NCBI RefSeq assembly: GCF_000719335.1 | Contig: NZ_JOGB01000020.1 | Location: forward strand, 56,065-120,064 | DNA from: Streptomyces sp. NRRL S-87 | GTDB lineage: Bacteria; Actinomycetota; Actinomycetes; Streptomycetales; Streptomycetaceae | Length of the DNA stretch: 64,000 bases | Reading direction: 5' to 3' | Program-made: the position numbers and the translations under genes | The notes under the pieces: model-generated | Database searches by the model: none | Told to the model about the DNA's origin: nothing | Seen by the model: only the letters and a program-made list of their open reading frames with translations | In this document: piece after piece, positions 47,067 through 56,838 of the stretch | Layout: each line of letters begins with the position of its first letter | Position numbering within the stretch: position 1 is the first letter of the stretch

Positions 47067-48458
47067 TCAGTGCCCGGCGGGGGTGAATTCCATCCGCCGA
47101 TCGGCCGGCGAGTAGCCGCTCAGGGTGATGGTGGGCCCGTGGGTGGGGACCGAGGGGTCGGGGAAGTCGGCCGGCACGGGGCGCCTGCCTTCGGGGCGCC
47201 GGTCGACGGTGTCGTACGGCGGCGGGAACGGTGCCGTGATCTCGATCTGCCGCTCGTAGAACTCGAGCCAGCGGGTGTTGTCGAAGGTGACGGCGCCGAT
47301 GACGCGGCCCTGGTAGCCGTAGACGGCGGCGAAGCGCCGCTCGGCCAGGGAACCCTGGGTGATCATCACCTCGGTGCCCATGGACGGCACGCCGACGGAC
47401 TTGATGTTGACCCCGAACTGGCTCGACCAGAAGGCGGGCACCCACATGTGCGGGCGCCGCTCGGTGCTCTCGCTGAGCATGTTGTGCGCTGCGGTCTCGG
47501 CCTGCGACACGGCGTTGCCCCAGTGCTCCAGCGACAGGAACTGGTAGCCGAAGAGCGGGTGCGGGGAACGGGCGACGTCGCCGGCGACGAAGATGTCGTC
47601 GGTGACGATGCCCCGGATGTCGAAGGCGCGGCAGCCGGCGTCGCAGGCGATGCCGCGGGGTCCGGCGCCGAGGCCGGAACCGGTCAGCCACTCGGTGTTG
47701 CGGACGGCGCCGAGGCCCACCACGACGACGTCGGCCTCCACGCTGGTGCCGTCCGAGAAGTGCGCGGCCCGGACCCGGCCGGCGGAGTCGCCCTCCAGGC
47801 GGGTGACCATCACTCCGGTGCGCAGGTCGACGCCGTTCTCCCGCTGGAGGTCGGCGGCGACCTGGCCGATCACGCCGCCGAGGGCACCGACCAGCGGGGC
47901 GTCCGCGCGTTCGGCCACCGTGACCTGGAGGCCCCGTTCGCGGCACGCGGAGGCGATCTCGGAGCCGGTGAAACCGGCGCCGATGACAAGGACGCGGCGG
48001 GGGCCCGCGGCCAGCCGGCGGGAGAGTCCGACGCCGTCGTCGCGGGTGCGCAGCACGAAGACGCCGTCCAGCTCCGCCTCGGCCGGGTTGGGCCAGGGCC
48101 GGGCCCGTACGCCGGTCGCGATGAGGAGGCGGTCGTAGGGGACCTCCTGGCCGTCCTCCAGGCGCACCCGCCGGGCCGCCATGTCCAGACCCGTCGCGGC
48201 CACGCCCAGCCGCCAGTCGGCGTCGATGGCGCGCCGCCGGGGCAGGGCGGTGCGCGCGGCGTCGGCGTGGCCGAGCAGCACCTGCTTCGACAGCGGCGGG
48301 CGGTCGTAGGGGTCGTAGGGCTCGTCGCCGACCATCGTGAGGGTGCCGGCGAAACCCTTCTCGCGGAGCGTCTCGGCGGCGCGCAGGCCGGCCAGGGAGG
48401 CGCCGACGACGACGATGCGACCACCCCGTCTGAGGTGTTCGAGGGTGCTGTCAGGCAT
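47067..48458 (-). CDS. NAD(P)H ferredoxin reductase
   Basis: The 463-residue FAD protein has the first Rossmann loop RIVVVGASLAGLRAAETLRE, the second RVLVIGAGFTGSEIASACRERG, the FAD-facing YDRPPLSKQVL and the late FVAGDVARSPHPLFG. The C-terminal extension after about residue 405 (APFPPPYDTVDRR) is longer than in usual ferredoxin reductases. It should pass electrons from NAD(P)H to the 3Fe-4S ferredoxin, whose stop overlaps its start by 8 bp. Confidence 0.93.
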   Translation of the reverse strand: MPDSTLEHLRRGGRIVVVGASLAGLRAAETLREKGFAGTLTMVGDEPYDPYDRPPLSKQVLLGHADAARTALPRRRAIDADWRLGVAATGLDMAARRVRLEDGQEVPYDRLLIATGVRARPWPNPAEAELDGVFVLRTRDDGVGLSRRLAAGPRRVLVIGAGFTGSEIASACRERGLQVTVAERADAPLVGALGGVIGQVAADLQRENGVDLRTGVMVTRLEGDSAGRVRAAHFSDGTSVEADVVVVGLGAVRNTEWLTGSGLGAGPRGIACDAGCRAFDIRGIVTDDIFVAGDVARSPHPLFGYQFLSLEHWGNAVSQAETAAHNMLSESTERRPHMWVPAFWSSQFGVNIKSVGVPSMGTEVMITQGSLAERRFAAVYGYQGRVIGAVTFDNTRWLEFYERQIEITAPFPPPYDTVDRRPEGRRPVPADFPDPSVPTHGPTITLSGYSPADRRMEFTPAGH

Positions 48459-48720
48459 CGGCGGCCGCCTCGCCCGAGGCGGACCGGACCGCGTCCTGCC
48501 CACCGCCGGCGGACGCGGCCGCCAGGTCCGGTTCGTCGATCAGGATGGCCTGCACGGGACAGGCGGCGGCCGCCTGGAGGAGGCGGTCGCGCTGGGCCTC
48601 CTGCGCCTGGGGGTCGTAGAGCAGGCCCTCCTCTCCGTGCATCGCGAAGACGTCGGGTGCGAGGAAGGCGCACTGCGCGTATCCCTGGCAGCGGTTGAGA
48701 TCGACTACGAGCCTCAGCAA
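48451..48720 (-). CDS. 3Fe-4S-type ferredoxin for the P450
   Basis: The protein is 89 residues with a TTG start (AAAGGA nine nt upstream); no ATG or GTG fits. Cysteines are Cys11-x5-Cys17 and Cys54 (CPVQAI), the single-cluster 3Fe-4S pattern in which the second position of a 4Fe motif is missing. The C-terminal 25 residues are an Ala/Ser tail overlapping the reductase start. It should shuttle electrons between the reductase and the P450. Confidence 0.92.
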   Translation of the reverse strand: MLRLVVDLNRCQGYAQCAFLAPDVFAMHGEEGLLYDPQAQEAQRDRLLQAAAACPVQAILIDEPDLAAASAGGGQDAVRSASGEAAADA

Positions 48721-49016
48721 GGTGCGGGTCCTTTCGTGGCCGGGACTCCCCTGTTCCCAGCCTGTGCCGGGAACCCGGCCGGGGCGCGCCCGGACGGGCC
48801 GGTGGAGTGACCCCTCGGCCGCGCCCGGCCCGGACCCCGCCCCCGCGCGTCGCCTCCCGGGTCGCCCCGGCGCCCGCTGTCAAGCCCCGAGAAGTCGCGA
48901 CGTGACGCCCCTCACGGCCGAGGGCTTACTCGAAGGACGTGGGGTCCGCGCACGTCAAGGACCGGAGGCCCGCACACCCCGTCGGGGCCCGCACCCACCG
49001 TTAAGGAGCACGAAGA
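48721..49016. other. Divergent intergenic region
   Basis: About 300 bp between the ferredoxin and the DUF6777 region. No frame has good codon bias. It holds the promoter of the ferredoxin-reductase-P450 operon and that of the DUF6777 unit. AAGGAG at about 49002-49007 serves a short leader frame. Confidence 0.45.
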
Positions 49017-49065
49017 TGCGGAACGCTGCCATTCCCCCGACGCCCTCCCCCGAGGGGAGCGCGTC

Positions 49066-49070
<5 letters not shown>
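49017..49070 (+). CDS. Possible 17-codon leader peptide
   Basis: ATG with AAGGAG nine nt upstream opens a 17-residue frame (MRNAAIPPTPSPEGSAS) whose TGA overlaps the ATG of the DUF6777 gene. The coupling could set DUF6777 expression. It is supported only by the ribosome site and overlap. Confidence 0.3.
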
Positions 49071-50995
<1,925 letters not shown>

Positions 50996-51369
50996 TCGGG
51001 CACCTCGCCGGGCGCCGCGTCGCACGCGCGCCCGGCGGTCACCCGGCGCAGCCCCGCGGTCTCCTCGCCGCGGATCTGCCCCGGCGTCAACTCGCCCGGC
51101 CCCGCCGGCTGCCCCCCTCCCGACGCTCCACCCGGTGCGGCCGCGTCGACTCCCGAAGCCAGGGGCCGGGTCCGACCACGGCCCCGCCGCGTCCCACGCG
51201 GCCCCCGCCACCGGCCCTGTCAGCGCCACTTGCTACAACTTGCACACATCGACGCCGCACACCCGGTCGAGGCCCGCCCGAGGGCCCCGCGGCCGCGGCG
51301 CCGGACACGAGGGACAGGACGAGGCGCACCCGGCGCGACGGGCGCGACACACGAGGAACGGCGGGCACG
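50996..51369. other. Intergenic region before the STM4015 gene
   Basis: About 375 bp. It starts with the terminator at 51006-51037. The rest shows no frame with good bias or family similarity; it must carry the promoter of the STM4015-STM4011 operon. No obvious precursor-peptide frame with a ribosome site was seen. Confidence 0.45.
51006..51037 (+). terminator. Hairpin terminator after the DUF6777 gene
   Basis: CGCCGGGCGC pairs exactly with GCGCCCGGCG across a 12-nt loop, 10 bp after the +1-frame stop at 50993-50995. It supports that stop as the real gene end. Confidence 0.65.
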
Positions 51370-52329
51370 ATGAGCTACCCGAGGCACCTGACGGAGTCGT
51401 ACGGACTTCCCGTCTTCACCTTCCCCGGTCCGGACGACGAGGGCCGGACCCCGCTGCCCGCGGCCGACTCCGTCGCCTGGCGCATCGCCTCCGACTCCTA
51501 CGACGCCGAGGAGAGCTGGACCGAGGCCTTCACCCGCTTCACCGCGGCCGTCGACACCTCCCGCGTCCGCGCGATCGTCGTCGGAGCCTGGGAGGAGGCG
51601 TACGAGAACGGGCCCGAGGACATCATCGGGGCGCTCGTCGGCGCCCGCGCCGAACTCCCCGCCCTGCGGGCCCTCTTCCTCGGCGACATGGTGTCCGAGG
51701 AGTGCGAGGTCAGCTGGATCAACCAGGGCGACGTCGGCCCGCTCCTGGAGAACTTCCCGGAGCTGGAGGAGTTCGGCGTCCGCGGTGGCACCGGGCTGGC
51801 CGTCCCGCCCTTCACCCACCGGCACCTGCGCTCCCTCACCGTCGAGACCGGCGGCCTGCCCGCCCGCGTGGTCCGCAACATCGCCGCCAGCGACCTGCCG
51901 GCCCTCACGCACCTCGACCTCTGGCTCGGCACGGACGAGTACGGCGGCGACAGCACCCTCACCGACGTGGAGCCCATCATGGCCGGCGACCGCCTGCCGG
52001 GCCTGCGCCACCTGGCCCTGCGCAACAGCGAGTACCAGGACGAGATCGCCACCGCGATGGCGTCCGCGCCCGTCGTCGCCCGCCTGGAGACCCTCGACCT
52101 CTCCATGGGCGTCCTCACCGACCAGGGCGCCGCCGCACTCCTCGGCGGCCAGCCGCTCACCCACCTCAAGAAGCTCGACCTGCACCACAACTACCTGAGC
52201 GACCCCGTCAAGCAGCGCTTCAAGGACGCCCTGGAGGGCGCCGGCGTCATCCTCGACCTCGACCGGGACGGCGCCGAAGAGGACGAGTGGGACGGCCGGG
52301 TCCACCGCTTCGTCGCCGTCGGCGAGTAG
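51370..52329 (+). CDS. STM4015-family leucine-rich-repeat-like protein
   Basis: The 319-residue protein has a MSYPRHLTESYGLPVFTFP start, an acidic N-terminal part, then five or six LRR-like units such as LPALRALFLGDM, HLRSLTVETGGL, LPALTHLDLWLG, LPGLRHLALRN and VARLETLDLSMG/LKKLDLHHN. It matches the STM4015 family named after Salmonella. It opens a five-gene operon with an ATP-grasp protein, a sulfatase-like hydrolase and two radical SAM enzymes. LRR proteins bind other proteins, so it may be a scaffold, a specificity factor or the substrate. The function is unknown. Confidence 0.85.
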   Translation: MSYPRHLTESYGLPVFTFPGPDDEGRTPLPAADSVAWRIASDSYDAEESWTEAFTRFTAAVDTSRVRAIVVGAWEEAYENGPEDIIGALVGARAELPALRALFLGDMVSEECEVSWINQGDVGPLLENFPELEEFGVRGGTGLAVPPFTHRHLRSLTVETGGLPARVVRNIAASDLPALTHLDLWLGTDEYGGDSTLTDVEPIMAGDRLPGLRHLALRNSEYQDEIATAMASAPVVARLETLDLSMGVLTDQGAAALLGGQPLTHLKKLDLHHNYLSDPVKQRFKDALEGAGVILDLDRDGAEEDEWDGRVHRFVAVGE

Positions 52330-52340
52330 CGAGCCGGCCC

Positions 52341-53447
52341 ATGACTCAGCACACGCCCCCGCGCTGGGCGGTCGTCGGCAACCCGACGAACCGCCGCCTC
52401 GCCCTGTTCACCGAGGCCGTGCGCCGGGCCGGCCGGCCCGCGCCGCGTGTCGTGCCCTGGGTGTCCGTCCTGCGCGAGGGCGGTGCGGCCTTCGCCGCCG
52501 ACGAACTGGTCCGCCTCGACTCGCCCGGGGAGGACCCCGAGGTCGACCGGATCCTGCGCGGCGTCGCCGACCCCACCCGGGTCGAGGGCGGCGCCCGTTG
52601 GTACGCCCGCTTCACCGCGGCCGTCCGCACCCTCACCGGTGGCCGCCGCCTGGACGACCCAGACGAGCTGGCCGTCCTGTTCGACAAGCGGCTCTGCCAC
52701 CGCGCCCTCGACCGCGCCGGCGTACCGGTCCCGGCGTCCCCGACCTCCGGCGGCGCCGCGCCCGTGCGCGGCTGGGCCGACGTACGGGACCTGATGGCCG
52801 CGCACGGCATGCCCCGCGCGTTCGTCAAACCCGCCCACGGCTCCTCCGCGTCCGGCGTGGTCGCCGTCGAGACCGCCGGGCGGGGCAGGATCAGGGCGAC
52901 CACCTCCGTCGAGACGGCCGAGGACGGGAGCCTGCACAACTCCCTGCGGGTGCGCCGCATCACGAGCGAACCCGAGGCGGCCGCCCTGGTCGACGCCCTC
53001 GCCCCCGACGGGCTGCACGTGGAGCGCTGGTGGCCCAAGGCCTCGCTGGGCGGCCGTGCGGCCGACCTGCGCGTGGTCGTCGTGGCCGGCCGGGCCACCC
53101 ACGCCGTCGTCCGCACGAGCCGCTCGCCCATGACCAACCTCCACCTCGGCGGCAGCCGCGGCGACCTCGGGGCCGTCGCCGAGGCCGCCGGGCCGAAGTG
53201 GGCCGACGCCCTGGAGACCTGCGAACGGGCCGCGGCCTGCTTCCCGGACACCCTGTGCGTGGGCGTCGACCTGCTCCCCGCCGTCGGCTGGCGGCGGTTC
53301 GCCGTCGCCGAGGTGAACGCCTTCGGCGACCTGCTGCCCGGCCTGACCGGCCTGCCCGGCAGCGGGGCCGAGGGCCTGGACACGTACGCGGCCCAAGTCG
53401 CCGCAGCACCGCACCACGTCGCAAGGAACCGCCGTGCACCTGCCTGA
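52341..53447 (+). CDS. STM4014-family ATP-grasp protein
   Basis: The 368-residue protein resembles RimK-type ATP-grasp ligases: N-terminal RWAVVGNPTNRRLALF, ATP-loop AFVKPAHGSSASGVVAVE, LHVERWWPKASLGGRAADLRVVVVAG, and metal-binding FAVAEVNAFGDLLPG. ATP-grasp enzymes activate a carboxylate and join it to an amine or thiol. The gene is 11 bp after the STM4015 stop and overlaps the next gene by 14 bp. The substrate is not known. Confidence 0.87.
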   Translation: MTQHTPPRWAVVGNPTNRRLALFTEAVRRAGRPAPRVVPWVSVLREGGAAFAADELVRLDSPGEDPEVDRILRGVADPTRVEGGARWYARFTAAVRTLTGGRRLDDPDELAVLFDKRLCHRALDRAGVPVPASPTSGGAAPVRGWADVRDLMAAHGMPRAFVKPAHGSSASGVVAVETAGRGRIRATTSVETAEDGSLHNSLRVRRITSEPEAAALVDALAPDGLHVERWWPKASLGGRAADLRVVVVAGRATHAVVRTSRSPMTNLHLGGSRGDLGAVAEAAGPKWADALETCERAAACFPDTLCVGVDLLPAVGWRRFAVAEVNAFGDLLPGLTGLPGSGAEGLDTYAAQVAAAPHHVARNRRAPA

Positions 53448-54351
53448 CCCCCGTACCGCGGAGCCCCGCCCCGCGGACCCGAACACCGCGGACCCCCGCC
53501 CCGCGGACCCGAACACTGCGGACCCCCGCACCCCGGACCCCGACATGAACGAGGTCGTCGGCCGTGACGACCTGCTCCTCCTCACCCTGGACACCCTGCG
53601 CCACGACGTCGCCGTCGAACTGGCCGCCGCCGGCCGCATCCCGCACCTCGCCCGCCACCTCCCGGGCGGCGCGTGGGAGCGGCGGCACGCCCCCGGCAGC
53701 TTCACCTACGCCTCCCACCACGCGATGTTCGCCGGGTTCCTGCCCACCCCCGCCGCGCCCGGCCCGCACCCGCGGCTGTTCGCCGCACGCTTCGCCGGCA
53801 GCGAGAGCACGGCCGGACGCACGTACGTCTTCGACACCCCGGACCTGGTCTCCGGCCTCGCCGCGGCCGGGTACCGCACCGTCTGCATCGGCGGCGTCGG
53901 GTTCTTCAACAAGCAGGGCGCGCTGGGCGACGTGCTGCCCGGGATGTTCCAGGAGAGCCACTGGGAGCCCGCGTTCGGCGTCGCGTCCCCCACCTCCTTC
54001 GAAGCGCAGGTCGAGCGCGCCGAGCAGGTCGTCGCCGGACTCCCCGCCGACCAGCGGCTGTTCCTCTTCCTCAACGCCTCCGCGCTGCACCAGCCCAACT
54101 GGTTCCACCTGCCCGGCGCCACCCCGGACGCCGGGGACACGCGCGCCAGCCACGCCGCCGCCCTGGAGTACGTCGACCGGCACGTCGGCCGCCTCTTCGC
54201 CGCGATGAGCTCCCGCCGACGCTGCTTCGCCATCGTCTGCTCCGACCACGGCACGACCTACGGCGACGACGGCTACACCGGCCACCGCCTCGCCCACGAG
54301 GCCGTGTGGACCGTGCCGTACGCCCACTTCTTCCTGGAGCCGTCCGCATGA
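53434..54351 (+). CDS. STM4013-family sulfatase/phosphatase-like hydrolase
   Basis: The protein is 305 residues from a GTG with AAGGA six nt upstream. The conserved part begins at internal Met38 (NEVVGRDDLLLLTLDTLRHDVAV); the preceding 37 residues are a tandem repeat. The alkaline-phosphatase-superfamily residues are visible: Asp in TLDTLRHD, a nucleophile region SFTYASHHAMF, and CSDHGTTYGDDGYTGHRLAHE. There is no sulfatase CxPSR motif, so the activity may be phospho-transfer or another ester hydrolysis. It overlaps the upstream and downstream genes, so it is translated as part of one operon. Confidence 0.86.
   Translation: MHLPDPRTAEPRPADPNTADPRPADPNTADPRTPDPDMNEVVGRDDLLLLTLDTLRHDVAVELAAAGRIPHLARHLPGGAWERRHAPGSFTYASHHAMFAGFLPTPAAPGPHPRLFAARFAGSESTAGRTYVFDTPDLVSGLAAAGYRTVCIGGVGFFNKQGALGDVLPGMFQESHWEPAFGVASPTSFEAQVERAEQVVAGLPADQRLFLFLNASALHQPNWFHLPGATPDAGDTRASHAAALEYVDRHVGRLFAAMSSRRRCFAIVCSDHGTTYGDDGYTGHRLAHEAVWTVPYAHFFLEPSA
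53460..53540 (+). repeat. 30-bp tandem repeat in the STM4013 N-terminus
   Basis: About 2.7 copies of a unit coding DPRPADPNTA, two nearly exact and one decayed. They form a disordered N-terminal extension before the conserved domain, absent from the usual family start as I recall it. Confidence 0.75.
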
Positions 54352-55817
54352 CCGCCCCCGCCGCACCCGTGTCCCCGACCGCGTCCGCCCCCGCCCCCGC
54401 CCCGCCGGCGTCCGCTCCCGCAGCCGCACCCGTGGTCCCGGCCACCACCGCCGCTCCCGCACCCGCCGGGACCCCGGCCGGCGTCCGCCCGTACCAGAGC
54501 TACGTCTACGCCTACCCCCACAAGACCGCCTACCGCCGCCTGCCCGGCCGGCCCGCCCTGCGGGACCTGTGGCGCGGCGAGCCCAAGGACGCCCTCTCCC
54601 TCTACCTCCACGTACCGTTCTGCGAGGTCCGCTGCGGGTTCTGCAACCTGTTCACCCGGATCGGCGCCCCCGACGGCCTCACCGGCCGCTACCTCGACGC
54701 GCTCGACCGCCAGGCCGCCGCCGTCCGCGAGGCGCTCGGCGACGAGGACCCCGTCCGCTTCGCGAACGCCGCCTTCGGGGGCGGCACGCCCACCTTCCTC
54801 ACCGCCGACGAGCTCACCCGCCTGTGCGACATCGCCGAGCGGCGCATGGGGGCCGACCTGCGGGCCGTCCCGCTCTCCGTCGAGGCCTCGCCCGCCACCG
54901 CGACCGCCGACCGGCTCGCCGTCCTCGCCGACCGCGGCGCCACCCGCCTCAGCCTCGGCGTCCAGAGCTTCGTCGACGACGAGGCCCGGGCCGCCGTACG
55001 CCCCCAGCGGCGCGCCGACGTCGAGGCCGCCCTCGGCCGGATCCGGGAGGCCCGCATCCCGGTCCTCAACATCGACCTCATCTACGGCATCGACGGCCAG
55101 ACCCCCGCCAGCTGGCGCAGCTCCCTGGGCGCCGCCCTCGCCTGGGAACCCGAGGAGCTGTACCTCTACCCCCTCTACGTCCGCCCCCTGACCGGCCTCG
55201 CCCGCCGCACCGCCCACACCGACCGCGAGTGGGACGAACAGCGCCTGGCCCTGTACCGGCAGGGCCGCGACCACCTCCTCGCGCACGGGTACGAGCAGGT
55301 CTCGATGCGGATGTTCCGCCGCCCCGGCGCGGCCCCGCGGGGCCCCGACGACCACGCCTGCCAGACCGACGGCATGATCGGCCTGGGCTGCGGCGCCCGC
55401 TCCTACACCGCCGACCTCCACTACTCCTTCGACTACGCCGTCGACATGGGCGAGATACGGGCGATCATCGACGACTACACCGCCACCGCCGACTTCACCC
55501 GCGCCGTGCACGGCCGGTACGTCGACGGCGACGAGGCCCGTCGCCGCCACCTCCTGCAGTCGCTCCTCCAGGCGCAGGGCATGCCGCTCGACGACTACCG
55601 GGCGCGCTTCGGCTCGGACCCGTACGCCGACTTCCCCGCCGAACTCGCCGACTTCGCCGCCCGCGGCTGGCTCCGGGACCCGGGGCCGGGCGCCGGCACG
55701 GAGCGGGGCGCCCTGCTGCGCCTGACCCCGGAGGGACTCGCGCACTCCGACGCGCTCGGCCCCGCCCTCTTCTCGCCCGCCGTCCGCGCCGCCATGGCCG
55801 CCTACGCACCGAAGTAG
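54348..55817 (+). CDS. STM4012-family radical SAM protein (HemN-like)
   Basis: The 489-residue protein has a 45-residue Ala/Pro tail, then a HemN/coproporphyrinogen-dehydrogenase-like radical SAM domain. The cluster cysteines are Cys92, Cys96 and Cys99 in FCEVRCGFCNLF, with FGGGTPTFLTADEL, VEASPATATADRL, RLSLGVQSFVDD and IDLIYGIDGQT following. A HemN-like C-terminal domain (about 365-480) is present. The ATG overlaps the previous stop. HemN relatives include haem chaperones and methyltransferases, so it need not act on porphyrins. Confidence 0.9.
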   Translation: MTAPAAPVSPTASAPAPAPPASAPAAAPVVPATTAAPAPAGTPAGVRPYQSYVYAYPHKTAYRRLPGRPALRDLWRGEPKDALSLYLHVPFCEVRCGFCNLFTRIGAPDGLTGRYLDALDRQAAAVREALGDEDPVRFANAAFGGGTPTFLTADELTRLCDIAERRMGADLRAVPLSVEASPATATADRLAVLADRGATRLSLGVQSFVDDEARAAVRPQRRADVEAALGRIREARIPVLNIDLIYGIDGQTPASWRSSLGAALAWEPEELYLYPLYVRPLTGLARRTAHTDREWDEQRLALYRQGRDHLLAHGYEQVSMRMFRRPGAAPRGPDDHACQTDGMIGLGCGARSYTADLHYSFDYAVDMGEIRAIIDDYTATADFTRAVHGRYVDGDEARRRHLLQSLLQAQGMPLDDYRARFGSDPYADFPAELADFAARGWLRDPGPGAGTERGALLRLTPEGLAHSDALGPALFSPAVRAAMAAYAPK

Positions 55818-55827
55818 GCCGCCGCCC

Positions 55828-56739
55828 ATGGACCTCACGATCCTCTACCGCGGCCCGCTCGCCTCCTGCGACTACGACTGCCCGTACTGCCCCTTCGCCA
55901 AGCGCCGCGACAGCCCCGACCTCCTGCGCGCCGACCGGGCCGCCCTCGAACGCTTCACCGCCTGGATCGCGGCGGCCGCCGACGACCGCCTTTCGGTCCT
56001 GTTCACCCCCTGGGGCGAGGGGCTGGTCCGCTCCTGGTACCGGCGGGCCCTGGTCGACCTCTCGCACCGGCCGAACGTCGCCCGCGTCGCGATCCAGACC
56101 AACCTCAGCTGCCGGACCGACTGGCTCGCCGGGGCCGACCTCGACACGCTCGCGCTCTGGTGCACGTACCACCCCGGCCAGACGCCCTACGAGCGCTTCC
56201 TGGCGAAGGTCCACGACCTCGCCGAGCGCGGCGTCCGCCACAGCGTCGGCATCGTCGGCCTCCCGGAGAACCTCCCGCACGCCCGCAGGCTCCGCGCCGA
56301 CCTGCCGGCGCACGTCTACCTGTGGGTCAACGCCGCGGAGGGCCACCGGTACACGGACGCCGAGGCCGACCTCTGGACCGCCGTCGACCCGCTCTTCCCC
56401 TACAGCCGCCACCCGCACCGGTCCGCCGGCCTGCCCTGCCGCACCGGCGCGTCGGTGGTCTCGGTGGACGGCGGGGGCACCGTCCGCCGCTGCCACTTCG
56501 TACGGGCCGAACTCGGCAACCTCTACGACGGCTCCTACCGCACCGCCCTCGGCCCGCGACCCTGCCCCCTGGCCGTGTGCGACTGCCACATCGGGTACGT
56601 CCACCTCGAGACGCTCCCGCTCTACGACGTCTTCGCCGGCGGCGTCCTCGAACGCGTCCCCGCCCCCGGCCGCCTCCCCACCGCCGGGGCCGCCCGTACC
56701 GACCGAGCCGCGCCGCGCACGGGCCGGCGGGGTAGCTAG
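55828..56739 (+). CDS. STM4011-family radical SAM protein with auxiliary cysteines
   Basis: The 303-residue protein has the radical SAM motif Cys14-x3-Cys18-x2-Cys21 (CDYDCPYCPF), then LFTPWGEGLVRSWY and VAIQTNLSC. A C-terminal Cys group (204, 222, 246, 251, 253; PCRTG, RRCHF, CPLAVCDCH) could hold an extra Fe-S cluster, like SPASM-type enzymes. It closes the operon 10 bp after STM4012. The reaction is unknown. Confidence 0.88.
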   Translation: MDLTILYRGPLASCDYDCPYCPFAKRRDSPDLLRADRAALERFTAWIAAAADDRLSVLFTPWGEGLVRSWYRRALVDLSHRPNVARVAIQTNLSCRTDWLAGADLDTLALWCTYHPGQTPYERFLAKVHDLAERGVRHSVGIVGLPENLPHARRLRADLPAHVYLWVNAAEGHRYTDAEADLWTAVDPLFPYSRHPHRSAGLPCRTGASVVSVDGGGTVRRCHFVRAELGNLYDGSYRTALGPRPCPLAVCDCHIGYVHLETLPLYDVFAGGVLERVPAPGRLPTAGAARTDRAAPRTGRRGS

Positions 56740-56817
56740 CGGGGTATGCGGCGTGTGCACGGCGGCCCCGTGCGGAGCGGGCATCCGTCCCGCCCCCGTG
56801 CCGCCCGCACCCGCCGC

Positions 56818-56838
56818 CCGGACCGCGGGCCGGTCCGG
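56818..56838. terminator. Hairpin between convergent STM4011 and glpD
   Basis: CCGGACCG pairs exactly with CGGTCCGG across a 5-nt loop, ending at the glpD stop. It can terminate both units. Confidence 0.55.
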
